Position numbers and translations under genes: made by a program
From: Saccharopolyspora indica
GTDB taxonomy: Bacteria > Actinomycetota > Actinomycetes > Mycobacteriales > Pseudonocardiaceae
Length of the DNA: 64,000 bases
Assembly (NCBI RefSeq): GCF_027853965.1
Contig: NZ_JAQGLB010000017.1
Coordinates: 124,001 to 188,000, forward strand
Reading direction: 5' to 3'
Shown here: piece after piece, positions 23,911 to 34,064 of the stretch
Layout of the letters: each line of letters opens with the position of its first letter
Position numbering within the stretch: position 1 is the first letter of the stretch
Notes under the pieces: model-generated
Told to the model about the DNA's origin: nothing
Databases searched by the model: none
What the model saw: the letters and a program-made list of their open reading frames with translations, nothing else

Positions 23911-25920
23911 TCAGCGCAGGCCGGGCGCCTGCTCGACGAAGGTGTCCAGCACACCGTCACCGACGTGGACCGGACCCTGCGGGCGGACCTTGCCCGGCAC
24001 CGTCCGGATCTGCGCGGCCCGAGCTGCGAGCTGCTTGGCCTCGCTGAAGTGCCCGAACGTGCTGCCCTCGTCGCCGTCGACCCGCGCTTGCAGCCCGTCC
24101 ATCGTGGCCACCAGCGACTGGCCCCACAGCTCGGTGGCGGTCAGCCACGGCTTGACGTCCTCGACGAATTCCGCAGGCGCTCCCGCGCCGATCCGCTCCG
24201 GTGCTTCCGCGATCGCCTGCGCGTACTCGCGCAGCTCGCGCACCGCGGTCGCGCGGTCGCCGCTCTGCCAGCCGGTGCGGAACTGCTCGATCCGCCGGGA
24301 CAGCTCCGGGGCCTGCGGCAGCCACGGCCGCCCGCTGGGCAGCGGGCCCATGTGCTCCAGGTCGAAGAACGCCAGCAGCGCACCGGCCGTCGCCGGATCG
24401 GCGACCAGCCCCGGCTCACCACCGGCCAAGCGCTTGCCCGCCAGGTAGTCGGCCGCGGCCCGCCAGGCCCGCTGCGCGTCGAAACCCTCGTCGTTCCAGA
24501 AGAAGTCGGCCGCACCGAGCTCGACGACCTCGCTGGCCGTCGCCAGGTTCATCGGGTTCACCACGCCGCCGGTGAGCTGCTCGTTCAGCCCCGGCTCGCG
24601 CTTCTCGTACGGGCCGAGCAGCACCCGGCCGACCGAGCCGTCGAAGTCGTTGACCGGGTAGTTGTCCCACAGGAACAGCTTGCGGCCCCACACCTGTTCG
24701 GCCTGCTGCGCGTCGGACACCGTGATCCGGCGCGGGATCACCCCGTCCCCGGTCCACATCACCAGCACCCGCGGGTCCAGTGTGGACCGGATCTGCGACT
24801 TGTACGGCGAGTCCTCCACGTCGGAGTACTCGGTCGGCACGAACTGCAGCGGCGCCACCCCGGGGTGGGTGTCGACGAACTCGCGCTGCACCCGGTTCAG
24901 CAGCTCGGCCTGCGCCCGCCCGGCCGCGTCCTGCGAGGGGCTGCCGTACTTCGCCTGGTCGCCGGTGCAGTTCCAGCGGGTGTAGGAGATGTCGTCCAGC
25001 GGCACCGAGAAGTCGCGCACGCCCGAGTCGTAGACCGCCTGGAGCTTGGCCAGCAGGGCGCGGAAGTCCGATTCGTCGCTGTAGCAGATCGAGGTGCCCG
25101 GCGAGAGCGCGAAGGTGAACTTCACGTGGTGCGCGGCGGCCTGCCCGATCAGCTGCTGCACCGCGGCGAACTCGGCCTGCGGGTACGGCTCGCGCCACTT
25201 CTCCCGGTGGTACGGGTCGTCCTTGGGCGCGTAGATGTAGGTGTTGAGCTTGACGTCGCCGTAGAAGGCGAGCTGGTCCATCCGCTGCTGGTGCGTCCAC
25301 GGTGGACCGTAGAAGCCCTCGACGCTGCCGCGCAGCGGCATGTCCGGGTGGTCGATGATGCCGACGCCGGCGATCCGCCCCGGCGACGCGAGCTGGCGGA
25401 GCGTCTGCACGCCGTAGTACGCGCCCGCCGCGTCGGAAGCACCGATGACCACCGCCGGATCCGCTCCGCCGCGCCCGGCCAGCGCGTACCCCTCGGGCGG
25501 CAGCTTCGCCGGTGCGGCGAGGTCGAACCCGCCCAGCCCCTGCGCGATGGCCTGCGAGCCCCGAGCGCCGATCTCGATGCGCAGCTCGGCGTCCGCAGCA
25601 GGCGGCCGGCCCTCCTCGCGCACCACCACGTCGCTCGCCCCGGCCATCCGCAGCACCTGCTCGACCAGCGCGCGGGTGGGCTGGTCGACCAGCTGGTCCA
25701 CGACCACCTCGACCTTGCCCCGCACCGCGATGTCGTCGCCGAGCCGCCGCATCTCCTTCGGCTGCGGGGTCACCTGCGGCAGCCCCGTCCCGGGCAGCGA
25801 CGGCGCGGGCGGCGGCGCGGTGGGTTCGGCCGGCTGCGGGGTGTTGGTGCAACCCGCCAGCACGGCGCACATCAGCGTCGCGACCGCTGCGGACCGCCGC
25901 CGGGCACTTCGACCGAACAT
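23911..25920 (-). CDS. GH84 beta-N-acetylglucosaminidase lipoprotein
   Basis: A 669-residue secreted lipoprotein (lipobox LAGC at about 20-23). A GH20b-like N-terminal domain (about 45-175) is followed by the GH84 barrel: RGSVEGFYGPPWTHQQRMDQLAFYG, LNTYIYAPKDDPYHREKWR, and the tandem catalytic Asp pair in VPLDDISYT near residue 310. The C-terminal part has the FLWDNYPVND and NPMNLATASEV blocks. It should release GlcNAc outside the membrane, feeding the dasABC/GlcNAc kinase pathway encoded 30 kb away. ATG 25920 is set by the signal sequence. I see no dre-like site directly upstream. Confidence 0.9.
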   Translation of the reverse strand: MFGRSARRRSAAVATLMCAVLAGCTNTPQPAEPTAPPPAPSLPGTGLPQVTPQPKEMRRLGDDIAVRGKVEVVVDQLVDQPTRALVEQVLRMAGASDVVVREEGRPPAADAELRIEIGARGSQAIAQGLGGFDLAAPAKLPPEGYALAGRGGADPAVVIGASDAAGAYYGVQTLRQLASPGRIAGVGIIDHPDMPLRGSVEGFYGPPWTHQQRMDQLAFYGDVKLNTYIYAPKDDPYHREKWREPYPQAEFAAVQQLIGQAAAHHVKFTFALSPGTSICYSDESDFRALLAKLQAVYDSGVRDFSVPLDDISYTRWNCTGDQAKYGSPSQDAAGRAQAELLNRVQREFVDTHPGVAPLQFVPTEYSDVEDSPYKSQIRSTLDPRVLVMWTGDGVIPRRITVSDAQQAEQVWGRKLFLWDNYPVNDFDGSVGRVLLGPYEKREPGLNEQLTGGVVNPMNLATASEVVELGAADFFWNDEGFDAQRAWRAAADYLAGKRLAGGEPGLVADPATAGALLAFFDLEHMGPLPSGRPWLPQAPELSRRIEQFRTGWQSGDRATAVRELREYAQAIAEAPERIGAGAPAEFVEDVKPWLTATELWGQSLVATMDGLQARVDGDEGSTFGHFSEAKQLAARAAQIRTVPGKVRPQGPVHVGDGVLDTFVEQAPGLR

Positions 25921-26072
25921 GACCCCACCTCGCCTGGATTTCCCAACGCGTTCAAGGAGATCACACCCCGGTCTCGATCGCTGGCAGGCGGCGTCCAGCC
26001 CCACCCGAGCGCCTGAAGCCCACCCCCTGACCCGGCCGTTTCCACCAGATCCAACACGCCCCGGTGTGTCGT

Positions 26073-27236
26073 TCAGCCGGAGCGCACCGCCCCGGCCAGC
26101 CCGCTGATGATCCGCTCCAGAACCGGTCGCGGCGTGGCGAAGGTCAGCCGCGCGTGACCGCGGCCCGCCTCGCCGCAGGCCGCCCCGTCGGTGAGCGCGA
26201 TCCGCGCCTTCTCCAGGAAGAAGTCGGCGGGGTGGTCGCCGAGGCCGAGCGCGCGGAAGTCCAGCCACGCCAGGTAGGTGCCCTCCGGCTCGCGGTAGCC
26301 GACCTCGGGCAGGTGTTCGGCCAGCAGCTCCGCCACCGCGCGCCGGTTGCCGTCCAGGTAGTCGAGCACCTCGGTCAGCCACGGCTCGCCCTCGGTGTAC
26401 GCGGCGGTCGTGGCCAGCACGCCGTGGGTGCTGGAGTCCAGCACCGCGAGACGACCCGCGGCGGCCAGCGTCGCGGCGTCGGCGTCGTTGCTGACGATGA
26501 ACTGCGCGCACTTCAGACCGGGCACGTTCCACGCCTTGGTCGCCGAAGTCGCCGTCACCGCGTGCCCGGCGGCCGTCTCGGACAGCGACGCGTAAGGCAC
26601 GTGCTGCTGACCGGGGTAGACCAGCGGCCCGTGGATCTCGTCGGCGAACACCCGGCCGCCGTGCCGGTCGACGACCTCGCAGACCGCCGTCAGCTCCGCC
26701 GCGGTGAAGACCCGGCCGAGCGGGTTGTGCGGGTTGCACAGCACCAGCAGGTTCCCGCCCGCCCGGAAAGCCGCGTCCAGCGCGTCGAGGTCGTGGACGA
26801 ACCGGTCGCCGTCGCGGGCCATCGGCACCGCGATGACCTCGCGGCCGAGCTCACCGGGCTCGACCAGGAACGGCATGTACCCGGGCGTCGGCATGACCAC
26901 CGCGCTGCCCGGCCGGGAGAAGCGCTCGATCGCGATCGCCAGCGCCCAGTGCACGTCCGGGATCGCGGTGATCCACGCGGGATCGACGTCCCAGCCGTAG
27001 CGCCGCGCCTGCCAGCCCGCGCAGGCCAGCGCCATCTCGTCGGCCAGTCGCGGCGGCAGGTAGCCGAAGTTCATCGCGTCCACCGCTGCGCGCACCGCGC
27101 GCACGACCGGTGGCGCGGTCGGGAAGTCCATCTCCGCCACGAACGCGCCGAGCGTGCCCGGATCGTGCAGCGTCCACTTCAGGCTGCCGCGGGCGCGCAG
27201 CTCGTCGACCGTGATCGCGTCGAACTCGTGTCCCAT
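26073..27236 (-). CDS. MalY/PatB-type PLP aminotransferase/cystathionine beta-lyase
   Basis: A 387-residue fold-type I PLP enzyme: PDVHWALAIAI, PTPGYMPF, NPHNPLGRV (substrate/PLP Asn), FADEIHGPL and the Schiff-base Lys in SATKAWNVPGLK. The HxPLG and ADEIH motifs place it with MalY/PatB-like C-S lyases rather than classic aspartate aminotransferases. ATG 27236 has GGGAGG upstream. It precedes no obvious pathway partner; cutC lies upstream on the same strand. Confidence 0.85.
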   Translation of the reverse strand: MGHEFDAITVDELRARGSLKWTLHDPGTLGAFVAEMDFPTAPPVVRAVRAAVDAMNFGYLPPRLADEMALACAGWQARRYGWDVDPAWITAIPDVHWALAIAIERFSRPGSAVVMPTPGYMPFLVEPGELGREVIAVPMARDGDRFVHDLDALDAAFRAGGNLLVLCNPHNPLGRVFTAAELTAVCEVVDRHGGRVFADEIHGPLVYPGQQHVPYASLSETAAGHAVTATSATKAWNVPGLKCAQFIVSNDADAATLAAAGRLAVLDSSTHGVLATTAAYTEGEPWLTEVLDYLDGNRRAVAELLAEHLPEVGYREPEGTYLAWLDFRALGLGDHPADFFLEKARIALTDGAACGEAGRGHARLTFATPRPVLERIISGLAGAVRSG

Positions 27237-27294
27237 CCTGGCCTCCCGCGACGATCATCTGCCAGCCGTCGGCGGTGCGACACCGCCATGCCGG

Positions 27295-27957
27295 TCAGGA
27301 GTCGATGAGTTCCCGCCAGGGCCGGACGAGCTCGGCGAGCACCGGGCCGGACGAGCGGGCGCCGCTGCCGATGTGGAAGGCGCGCACACCGGCGTCCCGC
27401 AGGACCGGGACGTGCTCCTGCCGGAGACCGCCGCCGACGAGCAGCTCCACGCCGTCGGCGTCCTGCACCGCGGCGAGTTCCCGCAGGTCGGCAAGGCCCT
27501 CCGCGATTCCGGACGGGCTGCCCGCGGTCAGCACGGTGTCCGGGCCGAGCGACACCGCCTGCGCCCACGCCGTCCGGTAGTGGGCGGCGTGGTCCACGGC
27601 GCGGTGAAAGGTCCACGGGCGGCCGGCCAGCTCCGCGACGACCGCGCGGGTGGCGTTGACGTCGACCTGGCCGTGCTCGTCCAGGAACCCGAGCACGAAC
27701 TCCCCCGCACCGGCGCCCAGCAGTTCGCCGACCCGCCGCCGCAGCACGTCGACATCGGCCCCGAACCCGGCCTGCTCGCGCACCATCACGCGCACCGGCA
27801 GGTCGGTGGCGGCCAGCACGCTGCGAACCACCGACAGCTCGGGCGTCAGGCCGTCGGCGGCAAGATCCCGGCACAGCTCGACCCGATCAGCCCCGCCCGC
27901 CTGCGCCGCCTCGGCATCGGCGGCGTCGAACGCGATGACTTCCAGCAACCCACTCAC
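27295..27957 (-). CDS. cutC: CutC-family protein
   Basis: A 220-residue TIM-barrel protein with the CutC hallmarks LLEVIAFDAADAEAAQAGGADRVELC, VRVMVREQAG, TFHRAVDH, VLTAGS and AFHIGSGAR. CutC was named for copper homeostasis in E. coli, but that role is disputed and the enzyme activity is not settled. GTG 27957 start. It lies between groEL (same strand, upstream) and the MalY-like gene. Confidence 0.9.
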   Translation of the reverse strand: MSGLLEVIAFDAADAEAAQAGGADRVELCRDLAADGLTPELSVVRSVLAATDLPVRVMVREQAGFGADVDVLRRRVGELLGAGAGEFVLGFLDEHGQVDVNATRAVVAELAGRPWTFHRAVDHAAHYRTAWAQAVSLGPDTVLTAGSPSGIAEGLADLRELAAVQDADGVELLVGGGLRQEHVPVLRDAGVRAFHIGSGARSSGPVLAELVRPWRELIDS

Positions 27958-27995
27958 ATCGAGCTCTTCTCATCTCGGTCGGTACCACCCAACGC

Positions 27996-28030
27996 GAAAA
28001 GGGCCGCCCCCGCGAACGGGGACGGCCCTC
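27996..28030 (-). terminator. Intrinsic terminator of groEL
   Basis: On the minus strand a 13-bp GC stem (AGGGCCGTCCCCG and its near-complement) closes a TTCG tetraloop (28013-28016) and is followed by TTTTCG. It lies 22 bp past the groEL stop at 28052. Confidence 0.8.
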
Positions 28031-28051
28031 TTCAGCTGCCTGGGGCAGGAA

Positions 28052-29686
<1,635 letters not shown>

Positions 29687-29837
29687 TGCGGTGTGGTCCT
29701 CCACCTGTATGGACGCCGCGGAGGTGGGTACGCACCCCACGGCAAGACTCGTGCTCGGCCAGGCGCGGTGCCCGCGACGGACGACCGGCGGCGGTACCGT
29801 CTGGTGGTACCGCCGGAGACGGCCTCACCGTCCCGAC

Positions 29838-29899
29838 CTGGCACTCAACCTTGCTGAGTGCCAATACCGTGTTTAGCACTCTCCCCAGTCGAGTGCAAG
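29838..29899 (-). promoter_or_regulatory. Two tandem CIRCE (HrcA) operators
   Basis: Site 1 at 29838-29864 is CTGGCACTC, nine bases, GAGTGCCAA. Site 2 at 29873-29899 is TTAGCACTC, nine bases, GAGTGCAAG. Both keep the CIRCE layout GCACTC-N9-GAGTGC, and they are 35 bp apart start to start, between the kinase stop and the groEL start. Confidence 0.93.
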
Positions 29900-29914
29900 C
29901 GAGTCGGCGGCGGG

Positions 29915-31147
29915 TCAGTCGCCCGTGGGGACCGTCGTGGGCAGGTCGTTGCTGTTGTACGACGAGGTCTCCGACGTCGTCGACGTGGTGTCGGTGCTGC
30001 CGGAACCACCGATCGAGGTGGCCATCACCACGAAGACCACGATGATCAGCACCAGCGCGACGCCGACCAGCGTCAGCACGATCCACTTCGTCGAACTGCT
30101 CGACGACGTGGTCGCGAACGACGAGGAGCCCGCGGGCATCGGCGGGCGCAGCCGCACCGGGTCGTTGCCCGGCGGCGGCAGCGGGCGCGGCGGCTGCTGC
30201 TGCGGGTACGGCGGCCGGTAGCCCTGCGCCGGGATCGGCTGGCTCGGCGGGTACTGCACCGGCTGCGGGCCGGGCATCGGGACGACCGAGCGCGGCTGCG
30301 GCGGGGCGTCCCCGGCGGCCTGCCCGAGCGCGGCGCGCGCGGCCGAGACCAGGTCCTGGCAGTTGCTGAAGCGCTGGTCGGCCTTCTTGGCCATGCCCCG
30401 GCGCAGCACCTCGTCGATGGCGGCGGGCAGCACCACCAGCGAGGTGGCGGGCGGCGGTTCGGCGGCGAGGTGGCCCTGGATGACCTCCTGCACCTGCCCC
30501 TGGAACGGCGGCCGGCCGGTCAGGCAGGCGAAGAGCATGCAGGCCAGCGCGTACTGGTCGGTGCGGCCGTCCACCGGCTCGCCGCGCAGGTGCTCCGGCG
30601 CCGCGTAGGTGGGCGAGCCGAGGAAGTCGCCGCTGGAGGTGCGGTGGCCGGTCGCGCCGCGCCTGGTCAGCCCGAAGTCGGCCAGGTAGACGTGCTCGTG
30701 GACGGACTCGCGCGAGGTCACCAGCACGTTGGCCGGCTTCAGGTCGAGGTGCACCAGGCCGCGCTCGTGCAGCATGTCCAGCGCTTCGGAGATCTGCGAG
30801 AGCAGCTCCAGGGTGCGCTTCGGCGAGATCGGCCCGTCCTTGATCAGGCTCGCCAGGTCGGAGCCGTCGACCAGCCGCATCGCGATGAAGAGCATGCCGT
30901 CGACCTCGCCGAAGTCGTACAGCGGCACGATGTTGGCGTGGTCGATCGCCGAGGTGTTGCGCGCCTCGTCGACGAAGCGCTCGCGGAACTCGGCATCACC
31001 GGTGATGTGCTCGCCCATGACTTTGAGGGCGACCTTGCGGCCGAGTCGGACATCGGTGGCGCGGTACATCACGCTCATGCCACCGCGACCGAGCACTCCG
31101 TCGATCTTGTAGTGGCCGAGACGCTTCCCGGTGAGGTCTTCCGACAC
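29915..31147 (-). CDS. Transmembrane Ser/Thr protein kinase
   Basis: A 410-residue PASTA-less kinase. The kinase domain is about 12-270: GRGGMSVMYRA loop, ALKVMGEHI (Lys), catalytic loop HLDLKPANVL near 131, ADFGLTR near 157, and YAAPEHLRG. A Pro/Gln-rich linker leads to one membrane helix (about 355-378) and a short Thr/Ser-rich outer tail. The HRD motif reads HLD, so Arg is missing and it is a non-RD kinase. GTG 31147. It lies upstream of groEL on the same strand, but the CIRCE sites separate the two transcription units. Confidence 0.93.
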   Translation of the reverse strand: MSEDLTGKRLGHYKIDGVLGRGGMSVMYRATDVRLGRKVALKVMGEHITGDAEFRERFVDEARNTSAIDHANIVPLYDFGEVDGMLFIAMRLVDGSDLASLIKDGPISPKRTLELLSQISEALDMLHERGLVHLDLKPANVLVTSRESVHEHVYLADFGLTRRGATGHRTSSGDFLGSPTYAAPEHLRGEPVDGRTDQYALACMLFACLTGRPPFQGQVQEVIQGHLAAEPPPATSLVVLPAAIDEVLRRGMAKKADQRFSNCQDLVSAARAALGQAAGDAPPQPRSVVPMPGPQPVQYPPSQPIPAQGYRPPYPQQQPPRPLPPPGNDPVRLRPPMPAGSSSFATTSSSSSTKWIVLTLVGVALVLIIVVFVVMATSIGGSGSTDTTSTTSETSSYNSNDLPTTVPTGD

Positions 31148-31231
31148 GAGCAGCAGCGTAACCGGCCTAGATCACGCTCGTCTCACGGTTGGCCCGGCCG
31201 GGCTCGATCGACCCCGGTGAGCCCCAGCACA

Positions 31232-31264
31232 GCGGCCCGGCCCCGAGGGACGGGACCGGGCCGC
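31232..31264 (-). terminator. GC hairpin after the cold-shock gene
   Basis: 9-bp arms GCGGCCCGG (31232-31240) and CCGGGCCGC (31256-31264) with inner pairing, 12 bp past the stop of the cold-shock gene on the minus strand. No T-tract. Confidence 0.5.
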
Positions 31265-31276
31265 GAGCGTGCTCGA

Positions 31277-31480
31277 TCAGACCTTGCGGACCCCGTCAGC
31301 CTGGGTGCGGCCGTCACGCCCCGCCTTCACCTCGAATTGCACCCGGTCCCCTTCGGAAAGGGTGCGGAAACCCGACATGTCGATGGCGGAGTAATGGACG
31401 AACACATCAGATCCACCGTCCGTTGCGATGAATCCGTAGCCCTTCTCCGAGTTGAACCATTTGACCGTGCCGACCGCCAC
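31277..31480 (-). CDS. Cold-shock protein (CspA family)
   Basis: A 67-residue single cold-shock domain. GTVKWFNSEKGYGFI is RNP1-containing, and DVFVHYSAI is RNP2. GTG 31480 is chosen because GAGGA lies just upstream and it gives the standard family length; the longer frame to 31537 adds unrelated residues. It binds RNA/ssDNA. Confidence 0.95.
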   Translation of the reverse strand: MAVGTVKWFNSEKGYGFIATDGGSDVFVHYSAIDMSGFRTLSEGDRVQFEVKAGRDGRTQADGVRKV

Positions 31481-31898
31481 GGCGTCCTCCTCATGAAAAG
31501 TGATGCACGGCGCGAACGCCGCTGGAGCAACGGTCACACTACCCCCGAATTCGGATCTCGTCGCGGGTTCGGCAATGCAACTTTTCCGTTAACGACTGGG
31601 CCGAACGGGTGCCGCAACCGGACACCGTCCGTTATCCCGCCGGAATGTTCCCCCAACGGCACCAATCCATTCCGCCCACAGCGAAAGCGCCCGGCGGAGC
31701 GGCGCCGCAGGCAGGCGTCCAGCCGCCGTCGACCTCGGCGTTCCACCGATTCCCCGCAGGTCATGGCCCGCGCACTGCGCCGGTCGGCGGAATGGCGCCG
31801 ACCCGGCCTTTCCCGAACGGAGCAGGCGCACCATTCGGATTTCGGTTCCGACTTTCGCCGTCACCCGAACAGCCGATTGCGCCGGATGCCGAGTCCGG
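31481..31898. other. 418-bp non-coding stretch upstream of the cold-shock gene
   Basis: No convincing gene. It is lower in GC than its surroundings around 31540-31600 and contains the 5' leader and promoter of the cold-shock gene, which in this family is often long. I see no strong inverted repeat. Confidence 0.5.
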
Positions 31899-32582
31899 TC
31901 AGGACCGGGCTCCGAGACCATTCGCCTGCAGCCAGCTGACAAGGCCCCGGGGATTGCGAGTTTGAGTCAGGATCTGCCCCGGCCCGGCGAAATCGAAGAC
32001 CAGGCCTTCACCGCTCTTGAGCGACTGCATCGCGCCCTGGCTCATCTGCCGCAAACGGCTCTGCACCGTATCGGCATATGCCACCACGTGACCGGTGTCG
32101 ATCGTGACGTACTCACCGGGCTGCAGGGTCACCACGTCCAGCGCGCCGTAGCAGGAGACCACCATCGGCCCCTGGCCCGCGGCGTGCGTCATGAACCCGC
32201 CCTCGCCGCCGAAGAGGTTCTTGAACCCGCCCCACTGCGTGTCCAGCTGCACCGTGCTCGCCGAGGCCAGCCAGCAGCCCTTGGTGATGCACCAGCCGAC
32301 CCGCCCGTCGAGCTCGAGCACGTTGAGGTCGCCGGGCAGGTTCGGCGCCACGTCCACCCAGCCGCCCTGCTGCGGCGCGGTGAAGGTGGACACGAAGAAC
32401 GACTCGCCGCCCAGCGCGGCGCGGGCCAGCGACTTCAGGAAGCCGCCCTGCGCACGGGCGTCGACGGTCACCCCGTAGCTGGTCGCGAGCATCGCGCCGC
32501 TCTCGACCTGCACCGGCTCGCCCGGGGCCAGCATCAACCTGGCCACCCCGAAGGACGGCGTGTGGCGGGTCCGAACCTGCAC
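31899..32582 (-). CDS. AIM24 family protein
   Basis: A 227-residue AIM24-family (TRAP-like/DUF124) beta-rich protein: VQVESGAMLATSYGVTV, ARAALGGESFFVSTF, GWCITKGCWLASAS, GGEGGFMTHAAGQGPMV. Bacterial members are of unknown function. GTG 32582 follows AGGAGGTATTC. The gene is divergent from moeA. Confidence 0.88.
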   Translation of the reverse strand: MQVRTRHTPSFGVARLMLAPGEPVQVESGAMLATSYGVTVDARAQGGFLKSLARAALGGESFFVSTFTAPQQGGWVDVAPNLPGDLNVLELDGRVGWCITKGCWLASASTVQLDTQWGGFKNLFGGEGGFMTHAAGQGPMVVSCYGALDVVTLQPGEYVTIDTGHVVAYADTVQSRLRQMSQGAMQSLKSGEGLVFDFAGPGQILTQTRNPRGLVSWLQANGLGARS

Positions 32583-32757
32583 GAATACCTCCTGTGTCCG
32601 ACGGCGCCCGGCTCGACCCGCGCCGCGCACGAGCCGCCGACCTGCGGTTTCGGCGAACACGTGCGCCGCGATGCCCGGATCCGGACGCGCTCGGACGAGT
32701 CTGCCACGACAGGATCCGGTGTCGATTCACACGCCAGTGGCGACAGCGGGGGTGGTG

Positions 32758-34002
32758 ATGGCCGATGATCGGGGCGTGCCGAACGGAACCGGAACTCCCG
32801 ACCTGACCGCGGTCGCCGATCACCAGGCGAAAGTCGCGGCGCTGCTGCAGCCGACCCCGGTGCAGGTCAAGCCGCTGGCGGACTGCCTGGGGCACGCGCT
32901 GGCCGAGGACCTGGTCGCGCCGATCTCGCTGCCGCCGTTCGACAACTCGGCGATGGACGGCTACGCCGTGCGCTCGGTGGACCTGGTCGACGCGAGCCCG
33001 GAGCAGCCGGTGGAGCTGCCGGTCCAGGAGGACGTCCCGGCTGGCCGGATCGACGTGCCGCCGCTGCAGCCCGGCACCGCGCACCGGATCATGACCGGCG
33101 CGCAGATGCCGCCGGGCGCGGACGCGGTGATCCCGGTGGAGCGCACCGACCGCGGCACCGAGCACGTGCGGGCGTTCGCCTCGGTGCAGCCGGGCGCGCA
33201 CGTGCGGCGGGCGGGCGAGGACGTCGTGGCAGGCGCCACGGTGCTCACCGCGGGCACCACCCTCTCCGCCGCTCAGCTCGGCGTCGCCGCGGCGATCGGC
33301 GCCGCGCAGCTGCCCGTGCACCGCCCGGTGCGGGTGCTCGTGCTGTCCACCGGTTCGGAGCTGGTCGAGCCCGGCACGGCGTTGCAGCCCGGGCAGATCT
33401 ACGAGTCCAACGGCCTGATGCTCGCCGCCGCGGTGCGCGAGGCCGGTGCCGAGGCGACGCTGCTGCGGTTCGTGCCCGACGACGTCGAGGCCTTCCACCG
33501 CGCGCTCGCCCCGCACCTGGCGAGCACCGATCTGCTGATCACCTCCGGCGGGGTGAGCGCGGGCGCGTACGAGGTGGTCAAGGACGCGCTGACCGGCGAG
33601 GGCGTCGAGTTCACCAAGGTCGCGATGCAGCCGGGCATGCCGCAGGGCTGCGGGCGCTACCGGGGCGGGATGGCCGTGGTGACGCTGCCGGGCAACCCGG
33701 TCAGCTCGATGGTGTCGTTCGAGGTCTTCGTGCGCCCCGCGCTGCTCGCCGCGGCCGGGCACCGGACGACGCGGCGGCCGGTGCGCCGGGCGGTGCTCAC
33801 CGAGCCGCTCACCGCGCCCACCGACCGGCGGCAGTACCGGCGCGGCCGGTTCGACCCGGCCACCGGCACCGTCGGCCTGCAGGGCGCGCCCGGTTCGCAC
33901 CTGCTCGCCGGGCTCGCGCAGGCGAACTGCCTGCTGGAAATCCCCGAGGGCGTCACCGAACTCGCCGCGGAGTCCACAGTGGACGTGATGCTGCTGGATT
34001 GA
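32758..34002 (+). CDS. moeA: Molybdopterin molybdenumtransferase
   Basis: A 414-residue MoeA that inserts molybdate into adenylylated molybdopterin. Motifs: PPFDNSAMDGYAVR (about 60-73), IMTGAQMPPGADAVIPVE, VLSTGSELVEPG, YESNGLMLAA, TSGGVSAGAYEVV and LPGNPVSSMVSFEVFVRPAL. The start is not certain (GTG 32752, GTG 32755 or ATG 32758). It supplies the cofactor required by the cox enzymes in this window. In M. tuberculosis moeA2 likewise lies next to psd/pssA. Confidence 0.95.
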   Translation: MADDRGVPNGTGTPDLTAVADHQAKVAALLQPTPVQVKPLADCLGHALAEDLVAPISLPPFDNSAMDGYAVRSVDLVDASPEQPVELPVQEDVPAGRIDVPPLQPGTAHRIMTGAQMPPGADAVIPVERTDRGTEHVRAFASVQPGAHVRRAGEDVVAGATVLTAGTTLSAAQLGVAAAIGAAQLPVHRPVRVLVLSTGSELVEPGTALQPGQIYESNGLMLAAAVREAGAEATLLRFVPDDVEAFHRALAPHLASTDLLITSGGVSAGAYEVVKDALTGEGVEFTKVAMQPGMPQGCGRYRGGMAVVTLPGNPVSSMVSFEVFVRPALLAAAGHRTTRRPVRRAVLTEPLTAPTDRRQYRRGRFDPATGTVGLQGAPGSHLLAGLAQANCLLEIPEGVTELAAESTVDVMLLD

Positions 34003-34064
34003 CGGATCCGGCATCGTCGCGAAGACTGCACCACCGTCCCGCCCACCCCTCCGGAGTTCTGCAC

